64,000 nucleotides of DNA, taken from assembly GCF_002797735.1 (NCBI RefSeq), contig NZ_PGFG01000001.1, forward strand, positions 682,001-746,000, given 5' to 3'. The DNA comes from Thermoflavifilum aggregans. Lineage in GTDB: Bacteria > Bacteroidota > Bacteroidia > Chitinophagales > Chitinophagaceae. Positions 57,037-64,000 of this stretch are shown here, in pieces. Positions within the stretch are counted from its first letter, which is position 1, and the number at the start of each line of letters is the position of its first letter. A program made the translations under genes and the position numbers. The notes beneath the pieces are model-generated. The model was not told the origin of the DNA. It saw only the letters and a program-made list of their open reading frames with translations, and made no database searches.

Positions 57037-58159
57037 CTAGGTGCCATGGGTACTGGCTGATAAGCCGGATCAGCTCCCGATGTTCGCTTTCAGAAGCGGC
57101 TCCCAGCTCTTTCATGGCTCCTAGGAGTAAAATTTTTTTTTCGGCATTCAGGGCAGCGAAGTTTTCGATAGCGGCTTTCATACTCGATGGATTGGCGTTA
57201 TACGCATCGAGGATGTAGGTATTGCCATCTTTCTCAACCAGCTGTGAGCGGTTGTTTTGGGGTATATATCCCGCAATACCGGCCTGGATTTGGTGAATAG
57301 GTACACCCCAGTACAAGCCTACGGCTATGGCCGCCATGATGTTTTGAAAATTATACCTGCCGATGAGCCGAGTGTGGATGAGAATCTCTTCACCGTCCAG
57401 GCGCACCTGCACTTGCAGGAAGGGATCGGCCTGTACCACGGTGCCGCTGACGCGTGCCTCCGGGGATGCTCCGTAGGTATATCGGTAAGGAATGCCTTCG
57501 CTGAGGCTCATCATTTCCGTATCGTCCTGGCAAACGAATGCCGTCCCACGGGTAATCCTAAGGTAGTCGAACAATTCATTGTAAGCTTTCTTTACACCCT
57601 CTATGCTGCCAAATCCTTCCAGATGATCTTTCCCGATGTTGGTCACCAGCCCATGGGTGGGATTCACAATATCACAATACTGCATCATTTCACCGATGTG
57701 GTTGGCCCCCATTTCGATGATGGCAATATTGGTTTCCGGCGGCATGGCCAGCAGGGTGAGCGGAATGCCAATGTGGTTGTTCCAGTTGCCCGGAGTGGCA
57801 TAAGCCTGATAGGTAGTAGACAATACGGCACGGATCAGCTCTTTAGTAGTGGTTTTGCCGTTTGACCCGCCGATGGCCAGAAAGGGAATATTTTGCTGCA
57901 TGCGGTGGTGGCGGGCCAGCAGTTGCAGCGCGCGGAGGGTATCGGCTACCAACAGGCAGCGATCGTTGAGTACGGCTTCTGGCTGGTCTACTACCACATA
58001 GCTTGCGCCCTTTTCCAGGGCATCGGCTACAAACTGGTGCCCGTTGAAATGGGGTCCTTTCAGGGCAAAAAAAATTTCGCCGGGCTGTAGTTTGCGGCTA
58101 TCGGTCTGTACGTGCGGATGCTGGCGGTAAAACGCATATAGTTCAGGAATGGAGATCAT
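56876..58159 (-). CDS. murF: UDP-N-acetylmuramoyl-tripeptide-D-alanyl-D-alanine ligase
   Basis: 427 aa from ATG 58159. Mur ligase domains in order: N-terminal UDP-binding (FFALKGPHFNGHQFV), central ATPase with P-loop GGSNGKTTTKE and EMGANHIGEM, C-terminal (DAYNANPSSMKAAI). Adds D-Ala-D-Ala to complete the peptidoglycan precursor. Follows gldJ on the same strand, after a terminator. Its last 161 bases lie in the right direct repeat; a truncated duplicate is at 43399-43559. Confidence 0.96.
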   Translation of the reverse strand: MISIPELYAFYRQHPHVQTDSRKLQPGEIFFALKGPHFNGHQFVADALEKGASYVVVDQPEAVLNDRCLLVADTLRALQLLARHHRMQQNIPFLAIGGSNGKTTTKELIRAVLSTTYQAYATPGNWNNHIGIPLTLLAMPPETNIAIIEMGANHIGEMMQYCDIVNPTHGLVTNIGKDHLEGFGSIEGVKKAYNELFDYLRITRGTAFVCQDDTEMMSLSEGIPYRYTYGASPEARVSGTVVQADPFLQVQVRLDGEEILIHTRLIGRYNFQNIMAAIAVGLYWGVPIHQIQAGIAGYIPQNNRSQLVEKDGNTYILDAYNANPSSMKAAIENFAALNAEKKILLLGAMKELGAASESEHRELIRLISQYPWHLVALAGEEFAGISHPYLYFPDAVSLCNWWKSQHITGAHVLVKGSRSLAMEEVIS

Positions 58160-58193
58160 GGATCGGCGTTTATGGCGGGTTTGCAACAAAAAT

Positions 58194-58224
58194 AAAGGCC
58201 TTTCCCGGTTCAGGAAAGGCCTTT
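58194..58224 (-). terminator. Intrinsic terminator between gldJ and murF
   Basis: AAAGGCCTTTCC (58194-58205), 7-base loop, GGAAAGGCCTTT (58213-58224). On the minus strand the stem leads into ATTTTTGTTG. It lies after gldJ and before the murF start. Confidence 0.8.
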
Positions 58225-58246
58225 GAAAATGAAGTGAGTCAGGAGA

Positions 58247-59785
58247 TTATCTTTTTTGACGGGGTTGGCGGAAATAGTTGCCGGTGCGGAAGCCGTTGCC
58301 TTCCTGGCTACCTACCCGATCCATGGCGCAACGGAAGCCAACGGTATTGCTGGCCATATTTTGCTGCATATACCGGCGGGTGCCCGGCGAAAGCCAGTAG
58401 GGCAGATCATTCCAGGAGCCGCCTTTGATAACCCGGGTTTCATTGTTGATCAGGGAGGTGATCCCATAACCGTAGGTTACACCCGAGAGGGAGTCTCCAT
58501 CCAGATAATCGCGTACATCAGCTCGCTGGTAATTCAGTTGTTTGGCAGCGATCGAGTCGGGCTCCACAATCTTTTTCAATCTTCCCAGGCTATCTTTTTC
58601 AAATTCACCCTGGGGATTGCGGTATACGTCCATAAACACATTTCCCCGGAAATAATTGAAACCGTCGGCATCGAGCGGGGTGAGCTGGCGGTACACATCG
58701 GCCACCCATTCGCTGACGTTGCCGGCCATATTGTAAATGCCAAATGCATTCGGGTAAAACGATTTTACCGGTGCGGGGATAGATGCTCGGTCATTCAATC
58801 CGCCCGCAATACCCATGTTATCTCCGAGGCCACGCTTGAAGTTGGCCAAGAACTGACCTTCAAAATTCCCCCTGCGTTGATCCCGCAATCCGCTTGGGTT
58901 GATGGACCAGGGATAAATTTCCCGGTTCATGATCAGCTCTTCACCCCGTTTGCCCTCTTTGCGGGAGGGGTTGGGATTTTCACCGATGTAGGCCAGGGCT
59001 GCATATTCCCATTCTGCTTCCGTAGGGAGGCGATAATTGGGTAGCAGAAGGCCATCTTCAAAAGTAATATTGCGGGGAGTACCATCCGGATTCCGGTAGG
59101 GCGATTTTCTGGAATTGGCCATTTTGCCGGGAGTGCCTTCATAGAGGCCAGCCAGATAGGCGCCGGTGGTAAATACATTATCAGCCTGTTCGTTGTCAAT
59201 ATCCTGCATGGAAAGTATGCCGGCGTCGATGAGCAATTTTTCATTAACCCGATCGCTGCGCCATTTGCAGAAATCAGATGCCTGTTCCCAGGTTACACCA
59301 ACAACGGGATAATAGTTATACGCCGGATGCCGGAAATAATATTCCACCAAAGGTTCATTATAAGCCAGCTCGCTGCGCCACACCAGGGTATCGGGCAGGG
59401 CTTTCAGGTACACCTGCGGATAAGTTTGGCCGAATACTCGGTTGAGCCAGTACAGGTATTCCCGATAATGTACGTTGGCAACCTCCGTTTCATCAATATA
59501 AAACGAGGATACCGTTACACGCCGGGGAATATTGTTCCATTGATACATCACGTCCTGTTCGGTAGCGCCCATGGTAAACGTACCACCCTGTACGAACACC
59601 AGCCCAGGACCGGTTTGCTGTTCCTTGTTTTTGGCTACATAAAACCCTCCCCATTTGGGATTGTTGTAATCCCAACCGGTAACGGCTGATTTCTCATATT
59701 TCTTTTTAAACAGACTGCAGGAGCTGAACATCAGGGCTGTTGCCGCCCCTGCACACATCCATAGGAAAACTGATCTTGTACGCAT
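58247..59785 (-). CDS. gldJ: Gliding motility lipoprotein GldJ (FGE-sulfatase fold)
   Basis: 512 aa. Lipoprotein signal with lipobox FSSC (Cys about residue 23). The SUMF1/FGE-like domain spans about 60-490: FVQGGTFTMGATEQD, FYIDETEVANVHYREYL, YRLPTEAEWEYAA, NMAGNVSEWVADVY and GGSWNDLPYWLSPGTRR. Neighbours murF and porV support GldJ over GldK. In gliding Bacteroidota GldJ is an outer-membrane lipoprotein needed for motility and T9SS stability. Confidence 0.85.
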   Translation of the reverse strand: MRTRSVFLWMCAGAATALMFSSCSLFKKKYEKSAVTGWDYNNPKWGGFYVAKNKEQQTGPGLVFVQGGTFTMGATEQDVMYQWNNIPRRVTVSSFYIDETEVANVHYREYLYWLNRVFGQTYPQVYLKALPDTLVWRSELAYNEPLVEYYFRHPAYNYYPVVGVTWEQASDFCKWRSDRVNEKLLIDAGILSMQDIDNEQADNVFTTGAYLAGLYEGTPGKMANSRKSPYRNPDGTPRNITFEDGLLLPNYRLPTEAEWEYAALAYIGENPNPSRKEGKRGEELIMNREIYPWSINPSGLRDQRRGNFEGQFLANFKRGLGDNMGIAGGLNDRASIPAPVKSFYPNAFGIYNMAGNVSEWVADVYRQLTPLDADGFNYFRGNVFMDVYRNPQGEFEKDSLGRLKKIVEPDSIAAKQLNYQRADVRDYLDGDSLSGVTYGYGITSLINNETRVIKGGSWNDLPYWLSPGTRRYMQQNMASNTVGFRCAMDRVGSQEGNGFRTGNYFRQPRQKR

Positions 59786-60172
59786 GGTTTTTCACGTTGG
59801 ATTTTCGGTATAAAACGCAAAAACATTTTTTTTATTTTGCCAGTGAGCCTGTTTGTGCATAAAACTTTATGGGTTGATAACGTATCTATTTGCGGAAAAG
59901 TATGCAAAATATCTTTTTTCTGGCTCAAGTTTGATTTTTGCCAGTAAAAAATTAATCCCGGGAGGATGGCGCAAGTAGAATGGCCATATTTTTGCTCATG
60001 GAAAGGCTATTTTCGATCCGGCTGCCAGACATGTTAAAATACTAAACATATCATTCAATCGTTTACATTATCCAAGCTTTTTAAGGAAAAAGTGTTAGTT
60101 TGCGTAAAAATTACAATAACTAAAAATTTTGTTGTAAGTTTAACCTGTTTATTGCCCAAACCAGAACCATAC
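59786..60172. other. Divergent promoter region between gldJ and porV
   Basis: 387 bp, AT-rich, no gene supported. TTAGTTTG at 60095-60102 followed by CG is the likely porV -7 box. A single DnaA-box match (TGTGCATAA) lies at 59854-59862. Confidence 0.5.
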
Positions 60173-61351
60173 ATGACCCGACTGAACGCCATTGCAGCTT
60201 ATCTGAGCTTTTTTGTATCCTTATTGCCCCTGATGTCAGCAGCCCAGCAGATTGATTCCAACACTTCGATTGACGGGCGGGTGAATGTGATCAATACGGC
60301 CGTACCATTTTTGCGGATTTCGCCGGATGCCCGAAGCGGCGCCATGGGCGATGCTGGCGTGGCCATTACGCCGGATGCCAATTCCATTTACTGGAATCTT
60401 TCCAAAATTCCTTTTGCGTCCCAGCCGGGTGCGTTGTCAGTGACCTACACTCCATGGTTAACCCAGCTGGTAAATGATGTGTATCTGGCAGATTTGAGCG
60501 GATACAAACAGCTAGATGAAACCCAATCCATAGCAGCTTCCCTTCGGTATTTTTCCCTGGGCAATGTGCAGTTTTACGATTTCCGGGGAATGGACCAGGG
60601 ACAGTTTCATCCCCGCGAATTTGCCATTGATGGAGGATATGCACGGAAGTTATCCGATCATTGGGGGTTGGGCATTGCCCTGCGGTACATTTATTCCAAC
60701 CTGGCTTCCGGATATAATCCCGATAACGGAAGTACCTACAAGGCGGGTCAGGCCGTAGCCGGAGACGTGTCAACCTATTACACCAATACGGTGGAAAATG
60801 ATAACGGCGGCAGCCATACCTGGAGCTTTGGTGCAGCTATTACCAATGTAGGCAATAAAATTTCCTATACCAACGGTGCTGCACAGAAAAATTTTCTGCC
60901 AACCAATCTGGGCATTGGCGGAGCGTATACCACCCAGCCTGATGAATACAACAAAATCACTTTCACTATTGACTTGAACAAGCTGCTGGTACCTACTCCA
61001 CCAAACGATTCGGCCGGACTGGCAAATTATTATAACATTGGTGTGGTGGAAGGTATTTTCAAATCTTTTGGGGATGCTCCGGGCGGTTTGAAGGAAGAAC
61101 TGGAAGAGATCACATACAGCATTGGGGTGGAATATTGGTATAATGATCTGTTTGCTGTGCGGGGAGGCTATTTCCATGAAAGCAAATACAAGGGTGACCG
61201 GCAATATTTTACAGCAGGGCTGGGATTGAAATACAACAGTTTTGGATTGAACTTTTCTTATCTGGTGCCTTCCGGATCGGGCATTCAGCGGAATCCGCTT
61301 TCCAACACCCTGCGCTTTTCCCTGTTGTTTGATTTCGGTAAAAAACAGTAG
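60173..61351 (+). CDS. porV: Type IX secretion system outer-membrane protein PorV
   Basis: 392 aa from ATG 60173; signal peptide ends at MSAAQQ. The FadL-like barrel family is shown by VPFLRISPDARSGAMGDAGVAITPDANSIYWN, then YRYFSLG-type strands and a C-terminal strand NTLRFSLLFDF ending near the terminus. PorV is the T9SS shuttle that hands cargo from the translocon to the PorU sortase. ispF starts directly at the stop codon. Confidence 0.93.
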   Translation: MTRLNAIAAYLSFFVSLLPLMSAAQQIDSNTSIDGRVNVINTAVPFLRISPDARSGAMGDAGVAITPDANSIYWNLSKIPFASQPGALSVTYTPWLTQLVNDVYLADLSGYKQLDETQSIAASLRYFSLGNVQFYDFRGMDQGQFHPREFAIDGGYARKLSDHWGLGIALRYIYSNLASGYNPDNGSTYKAGQAVAGDVSTYYTNTVENDNGGSHTWSFGAAITNVGNKISYTNGAAQKNFLPTNLGIGGAYTTQPDEYNKITFTIDLNKLLVPTPPNDSAGLANYYNIGVVEGIFKSFGDAPGGLKEELEEITYSIGVEYWYNDLFAVRGGYFHESKYKGDRQYFTAGLGLKYNSFGLNFSYLVPSGSGIQRNPLSNTLRFSLLFDFGKKQ

Positions 61352-61840
61352 ATGCCACATTTTCGCATTGGCCAGGGAATTGATTTTCATCAGCTCTCAG
61401 CCGATATTTCAGGTGGTTTGCGGTTGGGTGGAATTACTCTTCCTTCGTCCAAAGGTGCGGTTGGACACAGCGATGCCGATGCCTTGCTTCATGCCATTTG
61501 CGATGCTTTGCTGGGTGCTGCCGCCCTGGGCGATATCGGTACGCATTTTCCGGATACGGATCCCACCTGGAAAGGTGCGGACAGCCGTAAACTGCTGCAG
61601 CAAAGCGTGCATATGGTGCTAAATCTGGGATATGAGGTTTGCAATGTGGATTGCACCGTTTGCCTGCAGGCGCCGAAAATCAAGCCTTATATTCCGGCCA
61701 TGCAACAGGAGATTGCCCGCATTGTGCAGATCCAACCAGATCAGGTTTCCATCAAAGCTACGACTACGGAACATTTGGGATTCATCGGCCGGGAAGAGGG
61801 AATAGCGGCCATGGCTGTTGTATTGCTGATGAAGGCATGA
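61352..61840 (+). CDS. ispF: 2-C-methyl-D-erythritol 2,4-cyclodiphosphate synthase
   Basis: 162 aa. Zinc-ligand motif IGQGIDFHQL (D and H), GHSDADALLHAICDALLGAAALGDIG, FPDTDPTWKGADS and KATTTEHLGFIGREEGIAA are all present. Fifth step of the MEP isoprenoid pathway. Abuts porV, suggesting co-transcription. Confidence 0.97.
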   Translation: MPHFRIGQGIDFHQLSADISGGLRLGGITLPSSKGAVGHSDADALLHAICDALLGAAALGDIGTHFPDTDPTWKGADSRKLLQQSVHMVLNLGYEVCNVDCTVCLQAPKIKPYIPAMQQEIARIVQIQPDQVSIKATTTEHLGFIGREEGIAAMAVVLLMKA

Positions 61841-61881
61841 ACCCTGGTTTTGTGTGTTTGCTGCTGCTTATCGCAAAACCT

Positions 61882-61889
61882 TACTTTTG
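61882..61889 (+). promoter_or_regulatory. -7 promoter box TACTTTTG before dut
   Basis: TAnnTTTG match ending 7 bases before the ATG at 61897, implying a leaderless or near-leaderless dut transcript. Confidence 0.5.
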
Positions 61890-61896
61890 TGTTGCT

Positions 61897-62340
61897 ATGC
61901 ATACCTTGAAAGTTCCCCTCATCAACCGTTCTCCGTTTGAGGTTCCGCAATACGCTACGGCCGGAGCAGCCGGGCTTGACCTGCGGGCGCATCTCCCTCA
62001 GGCTATCGCTGTAAAGCCGGGCGAACGCGTGCTGATACCAACTGGTTTGTTTATTGAATTACCTGCTGGCTATGAAGCCCAGATCAGACCCAGAAGCGGG
62101 TTAGCCTGGAAGCAGGGGCTTACAGTTTTGAATGCACCCGGTACGGTCGATTCGGATTACAGGGGAGAGATACAGGTGATTTTAATTAATCTTTCCGGAG
62201 AAGTCCAGTGGATTCAACCCGGCGATCGGATAGCCCAGATGATTGTAGCTCCGTATACCAGAATTGAATGGATGGAGGTGCAGCAACTCGCAGCGACAGA
62301 TCGGGGCGGAAATGGATTTGGCCACACCGGTAAAACCTGA
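61897..62340 (+). CDS. dut: dUTP diphosphatase
   Basis: 147 aa from ATG 61897. The five trimeric dUTPase motifs are visible: AGAAGLDLRA, RPRSGLAWK, LNAPGTVDSDYRGEI, PGDRIAQMIV and DRGGNGFGHTG. Removes dUTP and supplies dUMP. The TPR lipoprotein gene follows at 7 bp. Confidence 0.97.
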   Translation: MHTLKVPLINRSPFEVPQYATAGAAGLDLRAHLPQAIAVKPGERVLIPTGLFIELPAGYEAQIRPRSGLAWKQGLTVLNAPGTVDSDYRGEIQVILINLSGEVQWIQPGDRIAQMIVAPYTRIEWMEVQQLAATDRGGNGFGHTGKT

Positions 62341-62347
62341 GCTGGCC

Positions 62348-64000
62348 ATGAACAAACTGCTGCGATACGGGTGCTGTGGCATGTTGCTGGTTTTGATAAT
62401 GGTAAGCTGCCGATCTACCAGAAAGCTTTCCCAATCGTATTATCCACATTTTACCCATCTGCCTCATTTCCCGGACCAGGCTTCGCAGCAACGGTATCTG
62501 GACAGCCTGTTTTTCGCCGCTGAAATCAACAAACAGGAGGGCGATTTCACCCGGGCTTTGTTTAATTTATTTGTATTCCTGGCCTATCGCCCACAGGATG
62601 CAGCCGCTCATTTTGAGATTTCCCGCCTGTTTGTACAGCTGCAGCAACCCGAACGGGCATTGTACTATGCGGAGAAGGCCGCGCGGATAGATACAAACAA
62701 TGTGTGGTATCAGATCAGCTATGCCGATTTATTGGTGATGAACAAACGTTATGATTCGGCAGCGGCCGTATTTGCCGGACTTTATCAACACTATCCTCAA
62801 CATACGGAATATCTGTACAATCAGGCTGTATTGCTTTCCCAGTCACGTTTTCATCGGGAAGACAGTGCATTGAAAATTTTTGATACCCTCGAAAAAATCA
62901 ATGGTCTGCAGGAAGAATATGTGTATCAGAAACAACGGATTTACCTGGAGCAACACAAGATAGCAGCCGCAGCTGCCGAAGTACGCAAACTTATAGCCGA
63001 GTACCCGGATGAGCCGCGTTATTATCGTTTGCTGGCACAAATCTTTGATCAGCAGCAGATGCACGATTCGGCTATTGCCGTATGGGAGGCTCTTCTCCGG
63101 AAGTACCCGGATTACCCTCAGGGTCTGATTGCCATGGCTCTGCAGTTCCGCCGCCAGGGCGATACGGCTTCTTTTTACAGATATATGGCCAAGGCATTTG
63201 CCAACCCTGATCTCGACATTGAAGATAAGCTTGAGTTTCTGTATCCGTTTCTCCAATACGTTGAGATTGATTCAGCCCAGCTACAGGTAGCGCTTCGGCT
63301 GAGCCGGATGGTGATAGCTGCCCATCCGGACGATAGCCGGGCTTATGCCCTGTACGGTGATATCTGGTTGCATGCCGGACAATGGAATACAGCAGCCTGG
63401 CAGGATAGCGCAGATTATGCTTATCGGCAGGCCATAGCACTCGATACTTCTGAAATCAGCTGGTGGCAGCGTTTGCTGCGGTTGTATGCCATGCAGCAAC
63501 AGACGGATAGTTTGTACCGGCTGAGCCATGAAGTTTTGAGCCGTTTTCCTGGCATGCCAGATGGGTATTATTATTGCGGTATGGCTCAGGTATGGAAACA
63601 TGCCGAATCAGCCGCCGCCGATACTTTGCAACAGGCCTTGTTCCTAGCCGGTCAGGATCCGGAAATGAAAACCCAGATTTTGTCGTTATTGGGCACGGTA
63701 TATTTTGATTTGCAGCAATACAGCAGATCGGATAGCTGCTTTGAGGCTGCATTGGTCCTTGCGCCCGACAACGATCTGATCCTGAATAATTACAGCTATT
63801 ATCTTGCCGAACGAGGCGAACATTTGCAAAAAGCCCTGCAAATGATTCAAAAAGCCGTGCATCTGCAACCCGATAATTATAGCTATGAGGATACCTATGC
63901 CTGGGTGTTGTATAAGTTAAAGGCTTATCAGGCGGCGCTTCAATGGATGCAAAAGGCACTTGCCCATCCGGAAGCCCAGCAAAGTCCCGGATATTGGGTC
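62348..64000 (+). CDS. TPR lipoprotein (3' end outside the window)
   Basis: 551 codons from ATG 62348 with no stop before the window end. The N-terminus MNKLLRYGCCGMLLVLIMVSC ends in a lipobox-like MVSC. Many TPR-type helical pairs follow through the whole visible part (DFTRALFNLFVFLAYRPQDAAAHFEISRLF; LNNYSYYLAERGEHLQKALQMIQKAV). Probably an outer-membrane or periplasmic scaffold. It is directly after dut, a common order in Bacteroidota. Confidence 0.85.
   Translation, partial: MNKLLRYGCCGMLLVLIMVSCRSTRKLSQSYYPHFTHLPHFPDQASQQRYLDSLFFAAEINKQEGDFTRALFNLFVFLAYRPQDAAAHFEISRLFVQLQQPERALYYAEKAARIDTNNVWYQISYADLLVMNKRYDSAAAVFAGLYQHYPQHTEYLYNQAVLLSQSRFHREDSALKIFDTLEKINGLQEEYVYQKQRIYLEQHKIAAAAAEVRKLIAEYPDEPRYYRLLAQIFDQQQMHDSAIAVWEALLRKYPDYPQGLIAMALQFRRQGDTASFYRYMAKAFANPDLDIEDKLEFLYPFLQYVEIDSAQLQVALRLSRMVIAAHPDDSRAYALYGDIWLHAGQWNTAAWQDSADYAYRQAIALDTSEISWWQRLLRLYAMQQQTDSLYRLSHEVLSRFPGMPDGYYYCGMAQVWKHAESAAADTLQQALFLAGQDPEMKTQILSLLGTVYFDLQQYSRSDSCFEAALVLAPDNDLILNNYSYYLAERGEHLQKALQMIQKAVHLQPDNYSYEDTYAWVLYKLKAYQAALQWMQKALAHPEAQQSPGYWV

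Overview
The window is chromosomal DNA of a member of the Bacteroidota, most likely family Chitinophagaceae. The evidence is a type IX secretion/gliding gene set (gldA, gldJ, porV), a group II GGGP synthase, a cobalamin-dependent ribonucleotide reductase, a pheT-zapA-rny cluster, AT-rich leaders without clear Shine-Dalgarno sites, and several -7 boxes of the Bacteroidota type TAnnTTTG. No rRNA, tRNA or CRISPR array was seen.

Layout. 1-8518: a comparatively AT-rich defence-type module of three same-strand genes (SNF2-like helicase cut by the window edge, 1031-aa beta-class adenine methyltransferase, 1070-aa type III Res-like helicase-nuclease). 8815-18537: LytS/LytTR two-component pair, GGGP synthase, nrdJ, a diphthine-ammonia-ligase-like enzyme, small envelope proteins and purine nucleoside phosphorylase. 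17737-21326: an arsenosugar-type locus (DUF547 protein, AhpD-like protein, ArsS radical SAM, two glycosyltransferases) with no ArsM methyltransferase in the window. 21341-26076: rny, zapA, a ZapB-like coiled coil and pheT on the minus strand. 26529-42136: dnaB, rsmE, apaG, a DUF5777 protein, YceI, an ECF sigma factor with a membrane-spanning partner, bcp, an M23 peptidase, gldA, eno, a DivIC/FtsB protein, nth, an esterase, a Cys-rich exported protein and a Y-family polymerase. 42144-43295: DUF5009-type acyltransferase. 56876-61351: murF, gldJ and porV; then ispF, dut and a TPR lipoprotein that runs off the window end.

The most unusual part is 43,560-56,680. This AT-rich segment of about 13.1 kb sits between the acyltransferase and murF and is bounded by direct repeats of 355/356 bp at about 98% identity (43205-43559 and 56681-57036). 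Each repeat holds the 5' end of the acyltransferase plus the 3' end of murF, so the insertion left one intact and one truncated copy of each gene. This looks like single-crossover integration of foreign DNA rather than a transposon target duplication.

Inside the segment, a TPR histidine kinase and a NarL-type regulator are divergent from a surface-protein operon: an OmpA-domain protein, then two successive copies of a gene pair (about 720-aa TPR protein with a glycine-rich C-terminus, plus a roughly 370-aa secreted protein). The second copy of the smaller gene is broken by an in-frame stop and only the tail of a third copy survives. A further secreted-protein gene is frameshifted at a run of nine A. 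Two 22-bp near-identical dyads 33 bp apart in the divergent promoter region are good candidates for the operator of this regulator. I do not recognise this array as any described system; it is the best candidate for something new here.
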